Shown: positions 24,112 to 33,203 of the stretch, piece by piece
How the letters are laid out: each line of letters starts with the position of its first letter
Numbering within the stretch: the stretch's first letter is position 1
Made by a program: the position numbers and the translations under genes
Notes under the pieces: generated by a model
Told to the model about the DNA's origin: nothing
Database searches by the model: none
The model's input: only the letters and a program-made list of their open reading frames with translations
Assembly: GCF_003713065.1 (NCBI RefSeq)
Contig: NZ_CP033433.1
Coordinates: 903,001-967,000 of the forward strand
DNA length: 64,000 bases
Source: Cohnella candidum
GTDB lineage: Bacteria > Bacillota > Bacilli > Paenibacillales > Paenibacillaceae
Direction of reading: 5' to 3'

Positions 24112-25581
24112 TCAGGAAATCGCCGTTTCTTCGACGATGACCTTCACGTTCGTAATGGTCCTGTCTTCGGGACCTTTGACCGGAAGGCCGACCTCGATGT
24201 GGTCGACGATGTAGTCGATGTTCTCCTGGGAGATGACTTCGCCGGGAAGCAAAATCGGGATGCCAGGCGGATAGACGTAAATGAATTCCGCGATGATCCG
24301 TCCTGCCGATTCGCGGAACGGAACGAGCTCCGTTTCCCCGTAAAACGCATCCCTCGGCGTGAGCGACAGATGCGGAATTTCCGGCACTTCGACGGCGATC
24401 TCCTTGATCTCCGATGCGTCCTGGTGCTCGGAGGCCAGCTGCTTCAACGCCTCCACGAGAAGCTCCAAGGCTTCGCCGTCGTCGCCCGGCGTGACCAGGC
24501 AAAGGATGTTGTACATGTCGCTCAGTTCGACTTCGATCCGGTAACGGTCGCGGAGCCAGTTCTCGGCGTCGTAGCCGGTGATGCCAAGGTGGCGCACATG
24601 GATCGTGAGCTTCGTCGGATCGTAATCGAACGTCGCCTCTTCGCCGAGAATATCCTCGCCGAAGCAATAGAGCCCGGGAATTTCGTTGATCGCTTCCCGC
24701 GTTTTCTTCGCGAGACGGACGGCCCTCTCGGCCAGCTCCTTGCCGCGGAGAGCGAGCTGGCGCCTTGCGGCGTCCAGGGAAGCCAGCAGCGGGTAGGAGG
24801 TCGACGTCGTGGTCAGCAGGCTCATGATCGTTTGGACACGCTGGATGTTGACCAATCCGGCCCTCACGTTCAAGACGGAGCTTTGGGTCATCGAGCCGCC
24901 CAGCTTGTGCACGCTGGTGGCCGCCATGTCGGCGCCCGCCTGCATGGCGGAAAGCGGCAGCTCGTCGGAGAAGTGGATCAAGGCGCCGTGCGCTTCGTCC
25001 ACGAGCACGGGAATATCGTATTCGTGGACGAGGTCCACGATTTCCTTCAAGTTCGCGCAGATCCCGAAGTACGTCGGATTGATGACCAGAACGGCGGCCG
25101 CATCCGGATGGCGCTCCAATGCCCGGCGGACGGATTTGGTCGTGACCCCGTGGTCGATCCCCAGGTTATGGTCGCGGACCGGGGACAGGAAGACCGGACG
25201 GGCCCCGGCGAAAATGATCGCGGACAGGATGGATTTATGGACGTTGCGGGGCACGATAATTTTGTCTCCGGTGCCGCACACGGACAGGATCATGGTCATG
25301 ATGGCCGAGCTGGTGCCCTGGATCGAGAAGAAGGTCGCGTCCGCGCCGAAGGCGTCCGCCGCCAGCTTCTGGGCTTCCAGGATGACGCCCACCGGCTGGT
25401 GAAGGTCGTCGAGCGGCGCGATGTTGATCAGGTCGATGGAGAGCACGTTGTCTCCGATGAAATCCCGGAACTCCGGATCCATGCCGGCTCCGCCCTTATG
25501 GCCGGGGATGTGGAATTGCACCGGTTTTTGCTCCGCGTGGCGGCGAAGCGCGTCGAATAAAGGGGTGCGGGAATGGTCCAA
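24112..25581 (-). CDS. speA: Orn/Lys/Arg decarboxylase, SpeA-type
   Basis: A 489-residue PLP enzyme of the same length and type as B. subtilis SpeA, which decarboxylates arginine to agmatine for polyamine synthesis; lysine or ornithine specificity cannot be ruled out by eye. Seen are the N-terminal FHIPGHKGG, the cofactor-Asp region VDEAHGA and the PLP lysine in SVHKLGGSMTQSS (about residue 225). The C-terminal domain carries YPPGIPILLPGE. TTG start at 25581 with AGGGAG five bases ahead. It is a single-gene unit with its own promoter. Confidence 0.9.
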   Translation of the reverse strand: MDHSRTPLFDALRRHAEQKPVQFHIPGHKGGAGMDPEFRDFIGDNVLSIDLINIAPLDDLHQPVGVILEAQKLAADAFGADATFFSIQGTSSAIMTMILSVCGTGDKIIVPRNVHKSILSAIIFAGARPVFLSPVRDHNLGIDHGVTTKSVRRALERHPDAAAVLVINPTYFGICANLKEIVDLVHEYDIPVLVDEAHGALIHFSDELPLSAMQAGADMAATSVHKLGGSMTQSSVLNVRAGLVNIQRVQTIMSLLTTTSTSYPLLASLDAARRQLALRGKELAERAVRLAKKTREAINEIPGLYCFGEDILGEEATFDYDPTKLTIHVRHLGITGYDAENWLRDRYRIEVELSDMYNILCLVTPGDDGEALELLVEALKQLASEHQDASEIKEIAVEVPEIPHLSLTPRDAFYGETELVPFRESAGRIIAEFIYVYPPGIPILLPGEVISQENIDYIVDHIEVGLPVKGPEDRTITNVKVIVEETAIS

Positions 25582-25641
25582 AGCGGCTCCCTGCCTTTCC
25601 GTTCAATATATCGTGGGGACTGACCTTGTCGAATAAGCATG

Positions 25642-25669
25642 AGTATAGCAAATTCAGGGGGGAAATCAA
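25642..25669 (-). promoter_or_regulatory. Promoter of the decarboxylase gene
   Basis: Minus-strand TTGATT, 16-base spacer, TATACT, about 60 bases upstream of the start. Confidence 0.65.
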
Positions 25670-25708
25670 CCGCCGCGCCGGCGTTCACATAAACGTCATC
25701 CATTCCCG

Positions 25709-25739
25709 TTTGGAACAATCCGCGCGACTGTGCTACCAT
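25709..25739 (+). promoter_or_regulatory. Possible promoter of the MFS gene
   Basis: TTGGAA, 19-base spacer, TACCAT. Spacing is long, so support is modest. Confidence 0.35.
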
Positions 25740-25790
25740 TTGAAGTGTTGAGGTTCACCGTTCCATTCCCGCATGAGGAGAGAAACCGTC

Positions 25791-26969
25791 TTGAAAAGCA
25801 AATTGATCATCGTCGGCTTGATGTTGTTCACGGTATTTATCGGCTTCGGCATCATTATTCCCGTATTGCCCCAGCTTGTGTCGGACGTCAGTCCCGAATC
25901 GGCGAACTGGCATACGGGCCTCATGCTGACGTTATATTCGCTGATGTCGTTCCTGCTCGCTCCCGTGTGGGGAGGGTTGTCGGAGAGGATCGGCCGGCGT
26001 CCGGTCATCATGATCGGCGTGCTCGGCTTCAGCGTGAGCTTCCTGCTGTTCGGCTTGTCCGGCGACAGCCTGGCGCTCATGTACGTGTCGCGCGTCCTGG
26101 GCGGGTTGTTCTCCGGCGCGGTCACCGCTTGCATCGTCGCCTATGTGGCGGACGTGACGACGAACGAGCAGCGCACCAAAGGGATGGCCGTCGTCGGCAT
26201 GAGCATCGGCATGGGGTTCACCTTCGGACCGCTGTTCGGGGGGCTGCTCAGCAAAGTATCCCACCATACCCCGTTTTTCGCCGCGGCGATTCTGTCTCTG
26301 TTCACTTTCCTGGCCGCTTTAATCAAACTGGAGGAATCGCTCACACCGGAAAAACGCGAAGCGGCCCGCAAGCGGGTTCGGGTATCGCGCTGGACCGCGT
26401 TCCAGGGAGCGCTCAAGTTTCTGTATACGTTAGCGTTTTTCGTGACGTTCTCGCTCGCGATTCTGGAAGGGACCTTGCAGCTGTACGGCATGGAACGCTT
26501 TAACGTCACCCCGCTAAAGGTCGGGTACATGTTCTTCTTCTGCGGGTTGATCGGCGCGCTCGTGCAGGGCGGCATCGTCCGTCGGCACGTGAAAAAGGGG
26601 CAGGAGGGGCGGTTTATCGCCATCGGGCTGGTGTTCTCCGCGGCGGGCTTCTTCCTTCTTCTGACGGCGAACAGCTGGATCATGGCCACCATTTACCTGT
26701 GCGTCTTCGGGATCGGAAACGCGCTGCTCCGTCCTTGCGTGACCTCCTTGATTACCCAGAAGACGAAGGTGGACCAGGGAACGGCGTCCGGCTTGAGCTC
26801 CTCCATGGACAGTCTCGGCCGCATCGTCGGTCCGATTCTCGGTTCCGCCTTGCTCAGCGTCACTTCTTGGCTGCCTTTCGTCGTGTCCGGCTTGCTGTCC
26901 CTCGCGGCGCTCGGGCTGCTGGCCCGGTTCCGCGCGGCGGACGGCGTGACTTCGGCTGAGTCGGCCTGA
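25791..26969 (+). CDS. Major facilitator superfamily drug-type efflux transporter
   Basis: A 392-residue, 12-helix transporter of the DHA1 (TetA/MdtG-like) type. The antiporter signature for this group is visible as GFGIIIPVLPQL in helix 1, and the loop 2-3 motif as GGLSERIGRRPVIMIG. Several Gly/Pro-rich helices (GMSIGMGFTFGPLFGG, helix 5 motif C) favour proton-coupled export. TTG at 25791 follows GAGGAGAG; an ATG at 25773 in the same frame lacks a ribosome site. Substrate unknown. Confidence 0.85.
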   Translation: MKSKLIIVGLMLFTVFIGFGIIIPVLPQLVSDVSPESANWHTGLMLTLYSLMSFLLAPVWGGLSERIGRRPVIMIGVLGFSVSFLLFGLSGDSLALMYVSRVLGGLFSGAVTACIVAYVADVTTNEQRTKGMAVVGMSIGMGFTFGPLFGGLLSKVSHHTPFFAAAILSLFTFLAALIKLEESLTPEKREAARKRVRVSRWTAFQGALKFLYTLAFFVTFSLAILEGTLQLYGMERFNVTPLKVGYMFFFCGLIGALVQGGIVRRHVKKGQEGRFIAIGLVFSAAGFFLLLTANSWIMATIYLCVFGIGNALLRPCVTSLITQKTKVDQGTASGLSSSMDSLGRIVGPILGSALLSVTSWLPFVVSGLLSLAALGLLARFRAADGVTSAESA

Positions 26970-26994
26970 CCAACCTGACATTCCGCAAGATGCC

Positions 26995-27024
26995 AACGCC
27001 GTTCCGACAGGAACGGCGTTTTTT
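26995..27024 (+). terminator. Terminator of the MFS gene
   Basis: Perfect 11-bp stem AACGCCGTTCC/GGAACGGCGTT, loop GACA, six T including the last pairs. Confidence 0.9.
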
Positions 27025-27029
27025 GTTTA

Positions 27030-27242
27030 CCCGTTCTTTAGCTTTCCTTCATACTCCGTTCACAATCGGGACCGATAATCGGGGATGGCGAAACCGAGCA
27101 AGCAAGGACTCCGGCCGTAGTTACCATCCGACCAGAGTCCGGGTCGAAGTCCGGTCCCCAGCCGTTGTCGGGGAGACCGCCGGATTCGATATGCTGGTAT
27201 CGGCGAAAGAGAAACCGAGTGACGGAAGGGGAAATATGAACT
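27030..27242 (+). other. Leader region ahead of the RND pump, several inverted repeats
   Basis: 213 bases without a gene. It contains CCGATAATCGG (27073-27083), GGATGG/CCATCC about 40 bases apart, GGACT/AGTCC and GGGGA-type pairs. The density of complementary segments suggests a folded leader or a repressor site. No known riboswitch class could be matched by eye. Confidence 0.35.
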
Positions 27243-30200
27243 GTGAAGGGTTTCATTCAAGGAGCATTCAAAAACAAATCCGCGATGGTCATCCTGATCA
27301 TCATGGTTTTGGGCATGGGCGTTTTCAGTTATTTCAAGCTGCCCATGGAATTTTTGCCGGAGGCCGACAATCCTCAAGTGACGGTTACGGCGATCGGTCC
27401 GGGTTATGACGCGTCCACGATGGAGCGATCGGTCACGAACCCGCTGGAGCAAGCGGTAGCCGCGGTCAAAGGGAAGACGAACGTGTTTTCCACTTCGGGC
27501 GACGGCGTCTCCCAGGTGAACCTGAATTTCGATTCGAACACGGACATGAAGGAAGCGAAAAACGAGGTGGAGCGCGCGGTGAACGCCGTGCAGCTGCCGG
27601 AGCGCGTCTCCCAGCCTTACGTCATCCAGTTTAATACTTCGATGATCCCGATTTCGTTCGTGACGATGACGTTTTCGGACGACAAGCTGACGGATGCCGA
27701 AAAAGAAAAACTCGAGCAGCGCGTCGTCGACGCCTTCAATTCCATCGATGGAGTCGGAAGCGTGCAGCTGTCCGGCAAGTCGAAGGCGAAGGTGAGCATC
27801 GTTCCGGACATGGCCAAACTGGCCGCCAAAGGCGTGCCGCTTCAGGCGCTGTACGGCGTGCTCCAAGGCCGGGACGCTTCGGCTTCGATCGGCGAGAAAG
27901 CGATCGACGGCACGACGGCGAACCTGAACGTCTCCGCGAACCTCGGCGATATCGAAACGCTCAAAAAGCTGCCTGTCGCGAACGGCGCGACGCTTGGAGA
28001 CGTCGCCGACGTGAGCATCGTTCCCGAAGCGGAAAGCATCGACAACTTTAACGGCAAGCCCGCTTTGATGCTGGTCGTCTCCAAAGGCGCGAGCTCCAAT
28101 GCGGTCAGCGTCGGCAAAGGCGTCGAGGATACGGTCAAGAAGCTGTCCGAAGAAAACAAAGGCGTCAATTTGAGCGTGATCATGAGCACTTCCGACCAAG
28201 TGGTCCACTCGGTGAACAGCATGATGCGCGAAGTGCTGATGGGCGCCTTGTTCGCCACCGTCGTCATCTTGCTCTTCATGAGGAATGTCCGCGCGACGCT
28301 GGTCACGATCGTGTCGATCCCGCTGTCTCTGGCGCTCACGCTTTACTTGCTGGATTTGTCCGGCGTCACGCTGAACATCCTGACGCTCGGCGGCGTGGCG
28401 GTCGCGGTCGGCCGGCTCGTCGACGACAGCATCGTCGTCATCGAGAACATTTTTCGCCGGCTGCAGAAAGAGCCCTTCTCCGTCGGCCTGGTCATCGACG
28501 CGACCCGCGAAGTGTCCACGGCGATTACGGTATCCACTCTGTGTACCGTCGCGATTTTCCTGCCGATCGGTTTGCTGAAGGGCTCCCTGCAATCCTTCCT
28601 GCTGCCGTTCGCCCTGACGATTACGTATTCGCTGCTCGCTTCGCTGCTCGTGGCGCTCTCGGTCGTGCCGCTGATGAGCTCGGGCATGCTGAAATCGTCC
28701 CAAATCAAGGAGCACCAGCCTTCCAAACGGTTTAAGGCTTTCCTGGAATGGAACCTCCGCTTCAAATGGGTGCCGATCCTGATCGCCGTCTTGCTGCTGA
28801 TCGGATCCGTCGCCACTTACGTCAGCATGCCGAAGGGCGCCATCGATTCGTCGAACGCCAAGAACTTGACCGTCTCGCTGGCCTACAAACCGGATACGCC
28901 GACGGATCAAGTGCTGGAAAACGGCAAAAAGCTCGAGTCGTTCCTGCTCAAACAGGAAGGCCAAAAGTGGGTCAGTATGAGCATGGGCAACAGCTCGGAT
29001 GCGGCCAAATGGGGTTCCGTCACGTCCCCGACGCTCGTCAGCTACACGATCGGCATGAAAGACGGCGCGGACGCCGAGAAGCTGATCGAGGCGATCAAAG
29101 GCCAGCGGAGCCGGTTCCCGGGAGCGGACCTGAACGCGGGCAAAGGCGAGCTCTTCGGAGGAGGAAGCTCAACGCAGGTATTCGTCGACGTGACCGGCGA
29201 CGACCTTGGGCAGATTTCGAAAACCGCCGAAGAGGCGATCGCGAAAATCAAACCGATCAAAGACGTCCTTAAAGTGGAAAGCAATCAACAAGAAAAGAAA
29301 ACGGTCTACACGCTGCAGGTAGATCCGACGCAAGCCAAAGCCGGCGAAATCGCGCAGCAGCTCCAAGGCATGCTGAACGCCGTGCCGATCGGCATGCTGA
29401 CCGTGAACGGCCAAGCGCTGCCGGTTTCGGTGGAACCGGTGCTGAATCCGAAAACGAAAAGCGACTTGGACGGCCTGACGATCATGACGGAACAAGGACC
29501 GAAACCGGTATCCGCCGTCGCCAAATGGACGGCGGAAGAGAAAGCGACGCAGTTCTTCCATAAAGACGGCAAGCCTTATGTCCGCGTCACCGCGACGGTC
29601 GAACCTTCCCAGTTGTCCATCGTAGGCGCGGAAATCACCAAAGCGATGAAAGGAATCACGCCTCCGGCCGGCATCAAGCTGAACGTCGGGGGAGCCTCGG
29701 CCGATCAATCCGGGGACATCATGAGCCTGTTTACGATGGCTCTCGTCTCGATCGGCATCGTGTTCCTGATTCTCGTCTTCACGTACAAGAAAATCCGCGC
29801 TTCGATCGCGGTGCTGTGCTCGATTCCGTTCGTCGCGATCGGCGCCGTGCTCGGCCTGCTGATCTCGGGCATCTCTCCCGATTTCACGGCGATTTTCGGG
29901 GTCGTCATGCTGATCGGCATCGTCGTCACGAACGCGATCGTGCTGATGGACCGCGTGCGCCGCAACGAAGAGAAAATGCCGATCCGCGAAGCGCTGCTGG
30001 AAGCGGCCGGCACCCGGATGCGCCCGATCCTGATGACCGCCACCGCCACGATTTGCGCCATGCTGCCTCTCGTGTTCGGTTCTTCGGAAAGCGGCAGCAT
30101 CGTTTCGCAAAGCTTGGCTATCGTCGTCATCGGCGGGTTGATCACGTCGACCCTGCTGACGCTCGTCGTCGTGCCTTGCCTCTACGAGCTGTTCTTCTTC

Positions 30201-30251
30201 CGCAAGTCGGCGCGCCAGCGCCGTTCCGCCGGACAGCAAGCCGCGGCATAA
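27243..30251 (+). CDS. RND-family efflux permease (SwrC/YerP-like)
   Basis: A 1,002-residue proton-driven pump with the duplicated RND layout: helix 1 near residue 12-30, large external loop, five helices around 330-480, then the same pattern again with helices near 515-535 and 830-985. Marks include PMEFLPEADNPQVTVT after helix 1, VGRLVDDSIVVIENI (proton-relay helix) and GIVVTNAIVLMDRV in the second half. SwrC of B. subtilis exports surfactin; the substrate here is unknown. GTG start with AAGGGG about 11 bases ahead; no adaptor gene is adjacent, as is usual in Gram-positives. Confidence 0.9.
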   Translation: MKGFIQGAFKNKSAMVILIIMVLGMGVFSYFKLPMEFLPEADNPQVTVTAIGPGYDASTMERSVTNPLEQAVAAVKGKTNVFSTSGDGVSQVNLNFDSNTDMKEAKNEVERAVNAVQLPERVSQPYVIQFNTSMIPISFVTMTFSDDKLTDAEKEKLEQRVVDAFNSIDGVGSVQLSGKSKAKVSIVPDMAKLAAKGVPLQALYGVLQGRDASASIGEKAIDGTTANLNVSANLGDIETLKKLPVANGATLGDVADVSIVPEAESIDNFNGKPALMLVVSKGASSNAVSVGKGVEDTVKKLSEENKGVNLSVIMSTSDQVVHSVNSMMREVLMGALFATVVILLFMRNVRATLVTIVSIPLSLALTLYLLDLSGVTLNILTLGGVAVAVGRLVDDSIVVIENIFRRLQKEPFSVGLVIDATREVSTAITVSTLCTVAIFLPIGLLKGSLQSFLLPFALTITYSLLASLLVALSVVPLMSSGMLKSSQIKEHQPSKRFKAFLEWNLRFKWVPILIAVLLLIGSVATYVSMPKGAIDSSNAKNLTVSLAYKPDTPTDQVLENGKKLESFLLKQEGQKWVSMSMGNSSDAAKWGSVTSPTLVSYTIGMKDGADAEKLIEAIKGQRSRFPGADLNAGKGELFGGGSSTQVFVDVTGDDLGQISKTAEEAIAKIKPIKDVLKVESNQQEKKTVYTLQVDPTQAKAGEIAQQLQGMLNAVPIGMLTVNGQALPVSVEPVLNPKTKSDLDGLTIMTEQGPKPVSAVAKWTAEEKATQFFHKDGKPYVRVTATVEPSQLSIVGAEITKAMKGITPPAGIKLNVGGASADQSGDIMSLFTMALVSIGIVFLILVFTYKKIRASIAVLCSIPFVAIGAVLGLLISGISPDFTAIFGVVMLIGIVVTNAIVLMDRVRRNEEKMPIREALLEAAGTRMRPILMTATATICAMLPLVFGSSESGSIVSQSLAIVVIGGLITSTLLTLVVVPCLYELFFFRKSARQRRSAGQQAAA

Positions 30252-30348
30252 TCGCGGCCGAATCGCCTGCCGTGACGAATGCGGCTTGTATTCGCAGGCG
30301 GCGTTCGGTACGATTGCGGGTAAAGGGGAAGAAAAAGGGGAGAAGTAC

Positions 30349-30927
30349 ATGAACGTGGAAGAAGCCATCCGTACCCGGAGAAGCATCGGCAAAGTGAAGG
30401 AAGATCCGGTTCCGCGCGAGCTGGTGGAACGCGTCATCGAAGCGGCGGTATGGGCGCCGAACCATCACCATACCGAGCCGTGGAAATTCGTCGTGCTGAT
30501 CGGAGAGGGGCGGAGCCGGCTGGGCAGGGCGTATGCCGAAATCGTGGCGGAGACGATGGCGGGACCGGAGCACACGGACGAAGAAAGGGAGCAGCGACGC
30601 CTTCGCGAGGAGGCGAAGGCCCGGCGGGCGCCGGTTGTGATCGCGCCTGTCCGCGTTCCTTCGGCATCGCCCAAAGCGATCGCCGAGGAAGACCGCGCGG
30701 CGGTGCATGCCGCCGTGCAGAATCTTCTGCTCGCCGCGCATGAGAGCGGGCTGGGCGCCGTCTGGCGTACCGGGGACCAATTGAATCACCCGGCCGTCAA
30801 GCGGGAACTCGGATTGGGCGACGCCGAGGAAGTCGTCGGCTTCGTCTATATCGGATATCCGGACATGACGGCGCCGGCAGGACGCAGGACGCCGGGGACG
30901 GAAAAGACCGTTTGGCTGGAAGCGTAA
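30349..30927 (+). CDS. Nitroreductase family protein
   Basis: A 192-residue FMN-dependent oxidoreductase. Characteristic are RTRRSIGKVKEDPVP (FMN phosphate contact) at the N-terminus, AAVWAPNHHHTEPWKFVV, and the later AVQNLLLAAHESGLGAVWRTG. These match the nitroreductase/NfnB-like fold. ATG at 30349 is used because GGGGAG precedes it. Possible role in detoxifying nitro compounds or quinones; the substrate is unknown. Confidence 0.88.
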   Translation: MNVEEAIRTRRSIGKVKEDPVPRELVERVIEAAVWAPNHHHTEPWKFVVLIGEGRSRLGRAYAEIVAETMAGPEHTDEEREQRRLREEAKARRAPVVIAPVRVPSASPKAIAEEDRAAVHAAVQNLLLAAHESGLGAVWRTGDQLNHPAVKRELGLGDAEEVVGFVYIGYPDMTAPAGRRTPGTEKTVWLEA

Positions 30928-30950
30928 GGAACTGCCGCGCCGAACGGAAG

Positions 30951-30988
30951 AAAGGGCATTGTCCGGCTTCACGCCGACAATGCCCTTT
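30951..30988. terminator. Bidirectional hairpin between the nitroreductase and YktB-like genes
   Basis: Stem AAAGGGCATTGTC-GGC/GCCGACAATGCCCTTT with one bulged base and loop TTCAC. Confidence 0.75.
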
Positions 30989-31001
30989 CACGTTCGATCG
31001 A

Positions 31002-31640
31002 TCAGGTTCCGCTCGCCATGCGGTAGAGCGGAAGCAGCACCGCGAACGTCTCCTCCGCTTTCCGGAGGAAAGCTTCTCCGTCCTTCAGCACCGGGTTATC
31101 CGGCGGCAGATGGATGCCGCAGGTGATCTCGGCCGCTTTGACGGTTTTCAGCCTTCGAAGCCAGTCCGACAGTTCTTCGTCCGTCAGCCGGCCGTGCGGC
31201 GTACCCTCCGGTACCATATGGTCCTTGGACCACACGTATCCGTCCGGGACGGCGCGCCGAACGGAAGCCAGCTCCCGCAGGGCGTTTTCCGCGAATACCG
31301 TTTTGTCCGGACATTCATAGATGATCGCGAATTGCAGGAAGACGTGCGTCGGCCAAATGCCGACCTGGAAGTGCGGATGCATTTTATAGCCCCGGGGATT
31401 GCTGGACCAGGCGACCCAAGTGTCGGCCGGCGGATTGACCGAACGGCGGGCATGCTTCGCCACGTGCGCCGTCATTTCCTCGCCGCAGAGGCGGGACAGC
31501 ATGGGCGCGAGCTCGGCGCCGAGCGCTTCGAGTTTGGGCCGGACCGTGCCGATGATCGCCTTCATGCGGCCCTCGAGCCCTTCGGCCTCCATGGCTTTGA
31601 AGTCGGCTTGTCCGAAGCCGGGAAAACGCAAATCGTTCAA
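31002..31640 (-). CDS. DUF1054 family protein (YktB-like)
   Basis: A 212-residue cytosolic protein. The start FPGFGQADFKAMEAEGLEGRM, then TVRPKLEALGAEL and HVAKHARRSVNPPADTWVAW match the DUF1054/YktB family, also known from a solved Bacillus structure; function remains unknown. TTG at 31640 has GAGG eight bases ahead and gives the family N-terminus. It is transcribed away from the next gene from a back-to-back promoter pair. Confidence 0.8.
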   Translation of the reverse strand: MNDLRFPGFGQADFKAMEAEGLEGRMKAIIGTVRPKLEALGAELAPMLSRLCGEEMTAHVAKHARRSVNPPADTWVAWSSNPRGYKMHPHFQVGIWPTHVFLQFAIIYECPDKTVFAENALRELASVRRAVPDGYVWSKDHMVPEGTPHGRLTDEELSDWLRRLKTVKAAEITCGIHLPPDNPVLKDGEAFLRKAEETFAVLLPLYRMASGT

Positions 31641-31677
31641 AAAAGTCACCTCGCAATGATGTCGGAACACTTCCCTC

Positions 31678-31706
31678 ACTATAAGGGAAAATAGTCAAGA
31701 AACCAA
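31678..31706 (-). promoter_or_regulatory. Promoter of the DUF1054 gene
   Basis: Minus-strand TTGGTT, 17-base spacer, TATAGT. Confidence 0.6.
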
Positions 31707-31707
31707 G

Positions 31708-31736
31708 TTGCCAGAACATAAGATGGAGTATAAGAT
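31708..31736 (+). promoter_or_regulatory. Promoter of the 198-residue hypothetical gene
   Basis: TTGCCA, 17-base spacer, TAAGAT; its -35 is one base from the -35 of the divergent promoter. Confidence 0.6.
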
Positions 31737-31809
31737 AATAGCAAGAAACGAATTTTCAGAACATTCGGTCAAACTCGGGTCGTGCGGACTCCGCAGGAGG
31801 TGGGTGGCC

Positions 31810-32406
31810 GTGAATCGCAGCCAAGAAGTGGAATATTGCAACCTGGAAGTCCGTTTCGAACGCCGGCAAGTGCAGAATCTGATCCGGGAATTGATCCAGC
31901 AAGGGTACTCGCTCTATTGGAACGAAAGCGACCATCATTTCATCGTATCCGTCCGCACCGGGCGCCGGCTGCTCAAGCTCCGATTCCAGCGCGTCCACGG
32001 ACGTTACAAGATGGTCGGGGACTACGTCGTCAAAGATGCCAGGCTGTCGCAATGGATGGAGAAGCTGATCAACGATTCGAAGGGACACGCGGTCGTCAAA
32101 CGGTTTCGCGACCGGCAAGTGCTGATCGAAAGCATCATGTTCGGGGAAATCATCCGTCTGGTGGAGGTGTCAGGCATGGAACATCGGATCATTTATCAGA
32201 AGAAACCCCAAGTTACGGTAGAAGACATGATTCAGGCTTTCAAATCGAATCGGGCGGAGCAGCGCGCAGCCGTCCTCCGACTGGAAATCGATTACGAATT
32301 GGCCGTGCTTTACGAAGCCCTCCGCCAAGGCAACGCCGAAGACGCGGAAGCCTCCAAAACGAAGCTCAGGAGCATGAGGACCGAAATGCTGCAGCTGGAG
32401 CTGTAA
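31810..32406 (+). CDS. Hypothetical protein, 198 residues
   Basis: A soluble, basic protein. The first 110 residues mix strands and Arg-rich segments (ERRQVQNLIRELIQQGYSLY, then TGRRLLKLRFQRVHGRYKM); the last 70 are helical and charged (AVLRLEIDYELAVLYEALRQ). GTG at 31810 is favoured because GGAGGTGG precedes it. An in-frame TTG further up would overlap the promoter. No family recognised. Confidence 0.7.
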   Translation: MNRSQEVEYCNLEVRFERRQVQNLIRELIQQGYSLYWNESDHHFIVSVRTGRRLLKLRFQRVHGRYKMVGDYVVKDARLSQWMEKLINDSKGHAVVKRFRDRQVLIESIMFGEIIRLVEVSGMEHRIIYQKKPQVTVEDMIQAFKSNRAEQRAAVLRLEIDYELAVLYEALRQGNAEDAEASKTKLRSMRTEMLQLEL

Positions 32407-32440
32407 AATGAGAAGCGCGGGAAAACCCGCCATGAACGAA

Positions 32441-32476
32441 AGCATCCTCCCCCGTACGCGGGGAAGGATGCTTTTT
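32441..32476. terminator. Terminator between the hypothetical gene and the YceI gene
   Basis: Stem AGCATCCT/AGGATGCT plus CCCCG/CGGGG, followed by six T on the plus strand. Confidence 0.85.
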
Positions 32477-32493
32477 TGCCTATGAAGGAGGAA

Positions 32494-33027
32494 TTAAGCC
32501 GCTTTCGCGAACTGGAGCTCGACGTTCAGCTTGATCGTGTCGCTGACGAGCACGCCGCCGGTTTCCAGCGCCGCGTTCCACGTCAGTCCGAACTCGGAGC
32601 GTGCCAGGGAACCGCTGGCCGAAACGGCGATTTTCTCGTTGCCCCAAGGATCCTTGGCCGGACCGGAAATTTCGCCGCTCAGCGTAACCGACTTCGTAAC
32701 GCCCGCGATCGTGAGGTCGCCGGTGATGTCGTAATCTTCTCCGCCTTTGGAGGTCACCTTGGTCACTTTGAACGTCATGTTCGGGTGCTGCTCGACGTTA
32801 AAGAAGTCCGGCGATTTGAGGTGGCCGTCGCGGCCGGCGTCTTTGGTGTCGACGCTCGCCGCATCGATCGTAATCGTTGCGGTTGCGGTGGTCGGATCTT
32901 CCGGATCGGCGGTAACGACGGCGTCGAATTCCGTGAAGCTGCCGCGTACGTTCGCGATCATCATATGACGGACGCTGAACGTGATGTTGCTGTGGGATTT
33001 GTCGAGGTTCCAGTTGGACGATGCCAT
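32494..33027 (-). CDS. YceI family protein
   Basis: A 177-residue lipocalin-like protein of the YceI family, which binds long polyisoprenoids in structural studies. Seen are the start WNLDKSHSNITFSVRHMMI and the block FKVTKVTSKGGEDYDITGDL, DLTIAGVTKSVTL. There is no signal peptide, so it is cytosolic, as in B. subtilis. AAGGAGG lies nine bases before the ATG. The promoter region carries an inverted repeat that may bind a repressor. Confidence 0.92.
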   Translation of the reverse strand: MASSNWNLDKSHSNITFSVRHMMIANVRGSFTEFDAVVTADPEDPTTATATITIDAASVDTKDAGRDGHLKSPDFFNVEQHPNMTFKVTKVTSKGGEDYDITGDLTIAGVTKSVTLSGEISGPAKDPWGNEKIAVSASGSLARSEFGLTWNAALETGGVLVSDTIKLNVELQFAKAA

Positions 33028-33060
33028 GTAATAATTCCTCCTTAATAATCTCTAGCACAT

Positions 33061-33097
33061 ACTATAATATAACTAACTATAAAAAAGCAAGTTAGTT
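33061..33097 (-). promoter_or_regulatory. Promoter of the YceI gene with overlapping inverted repeat
   Basis: Minus-strand TTGCTT at 33085-33090, 18-base spacer, TATAGT at 33061-33066. AACTAAC (33071-33077) and GTTAGTT (33091-33097) are inverted repeats that flank the -35, fitting a MarR- or HxlR-type operator. Confidence 0.6.
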
Positions 33098-33203
33098 TTG
33101 GCATCATTTGCCCATGGACTGAAAATGTTAAAGCATGGTTTTCATCTCGGGGCAAAAAGAGTACAATAAGGGATGTTGTAAATACGGAAGGTAAGGATGA
33201 AGA

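Noticed and set aside
27030..27242. Known riboswitch in the RND leader (c-di-GMP, fluoride or guanidine classes considered)
   Set aside because: Only short fragments such as CTCCGGCC recall the c-di-GMP class; the required paired elements were not found by eye.
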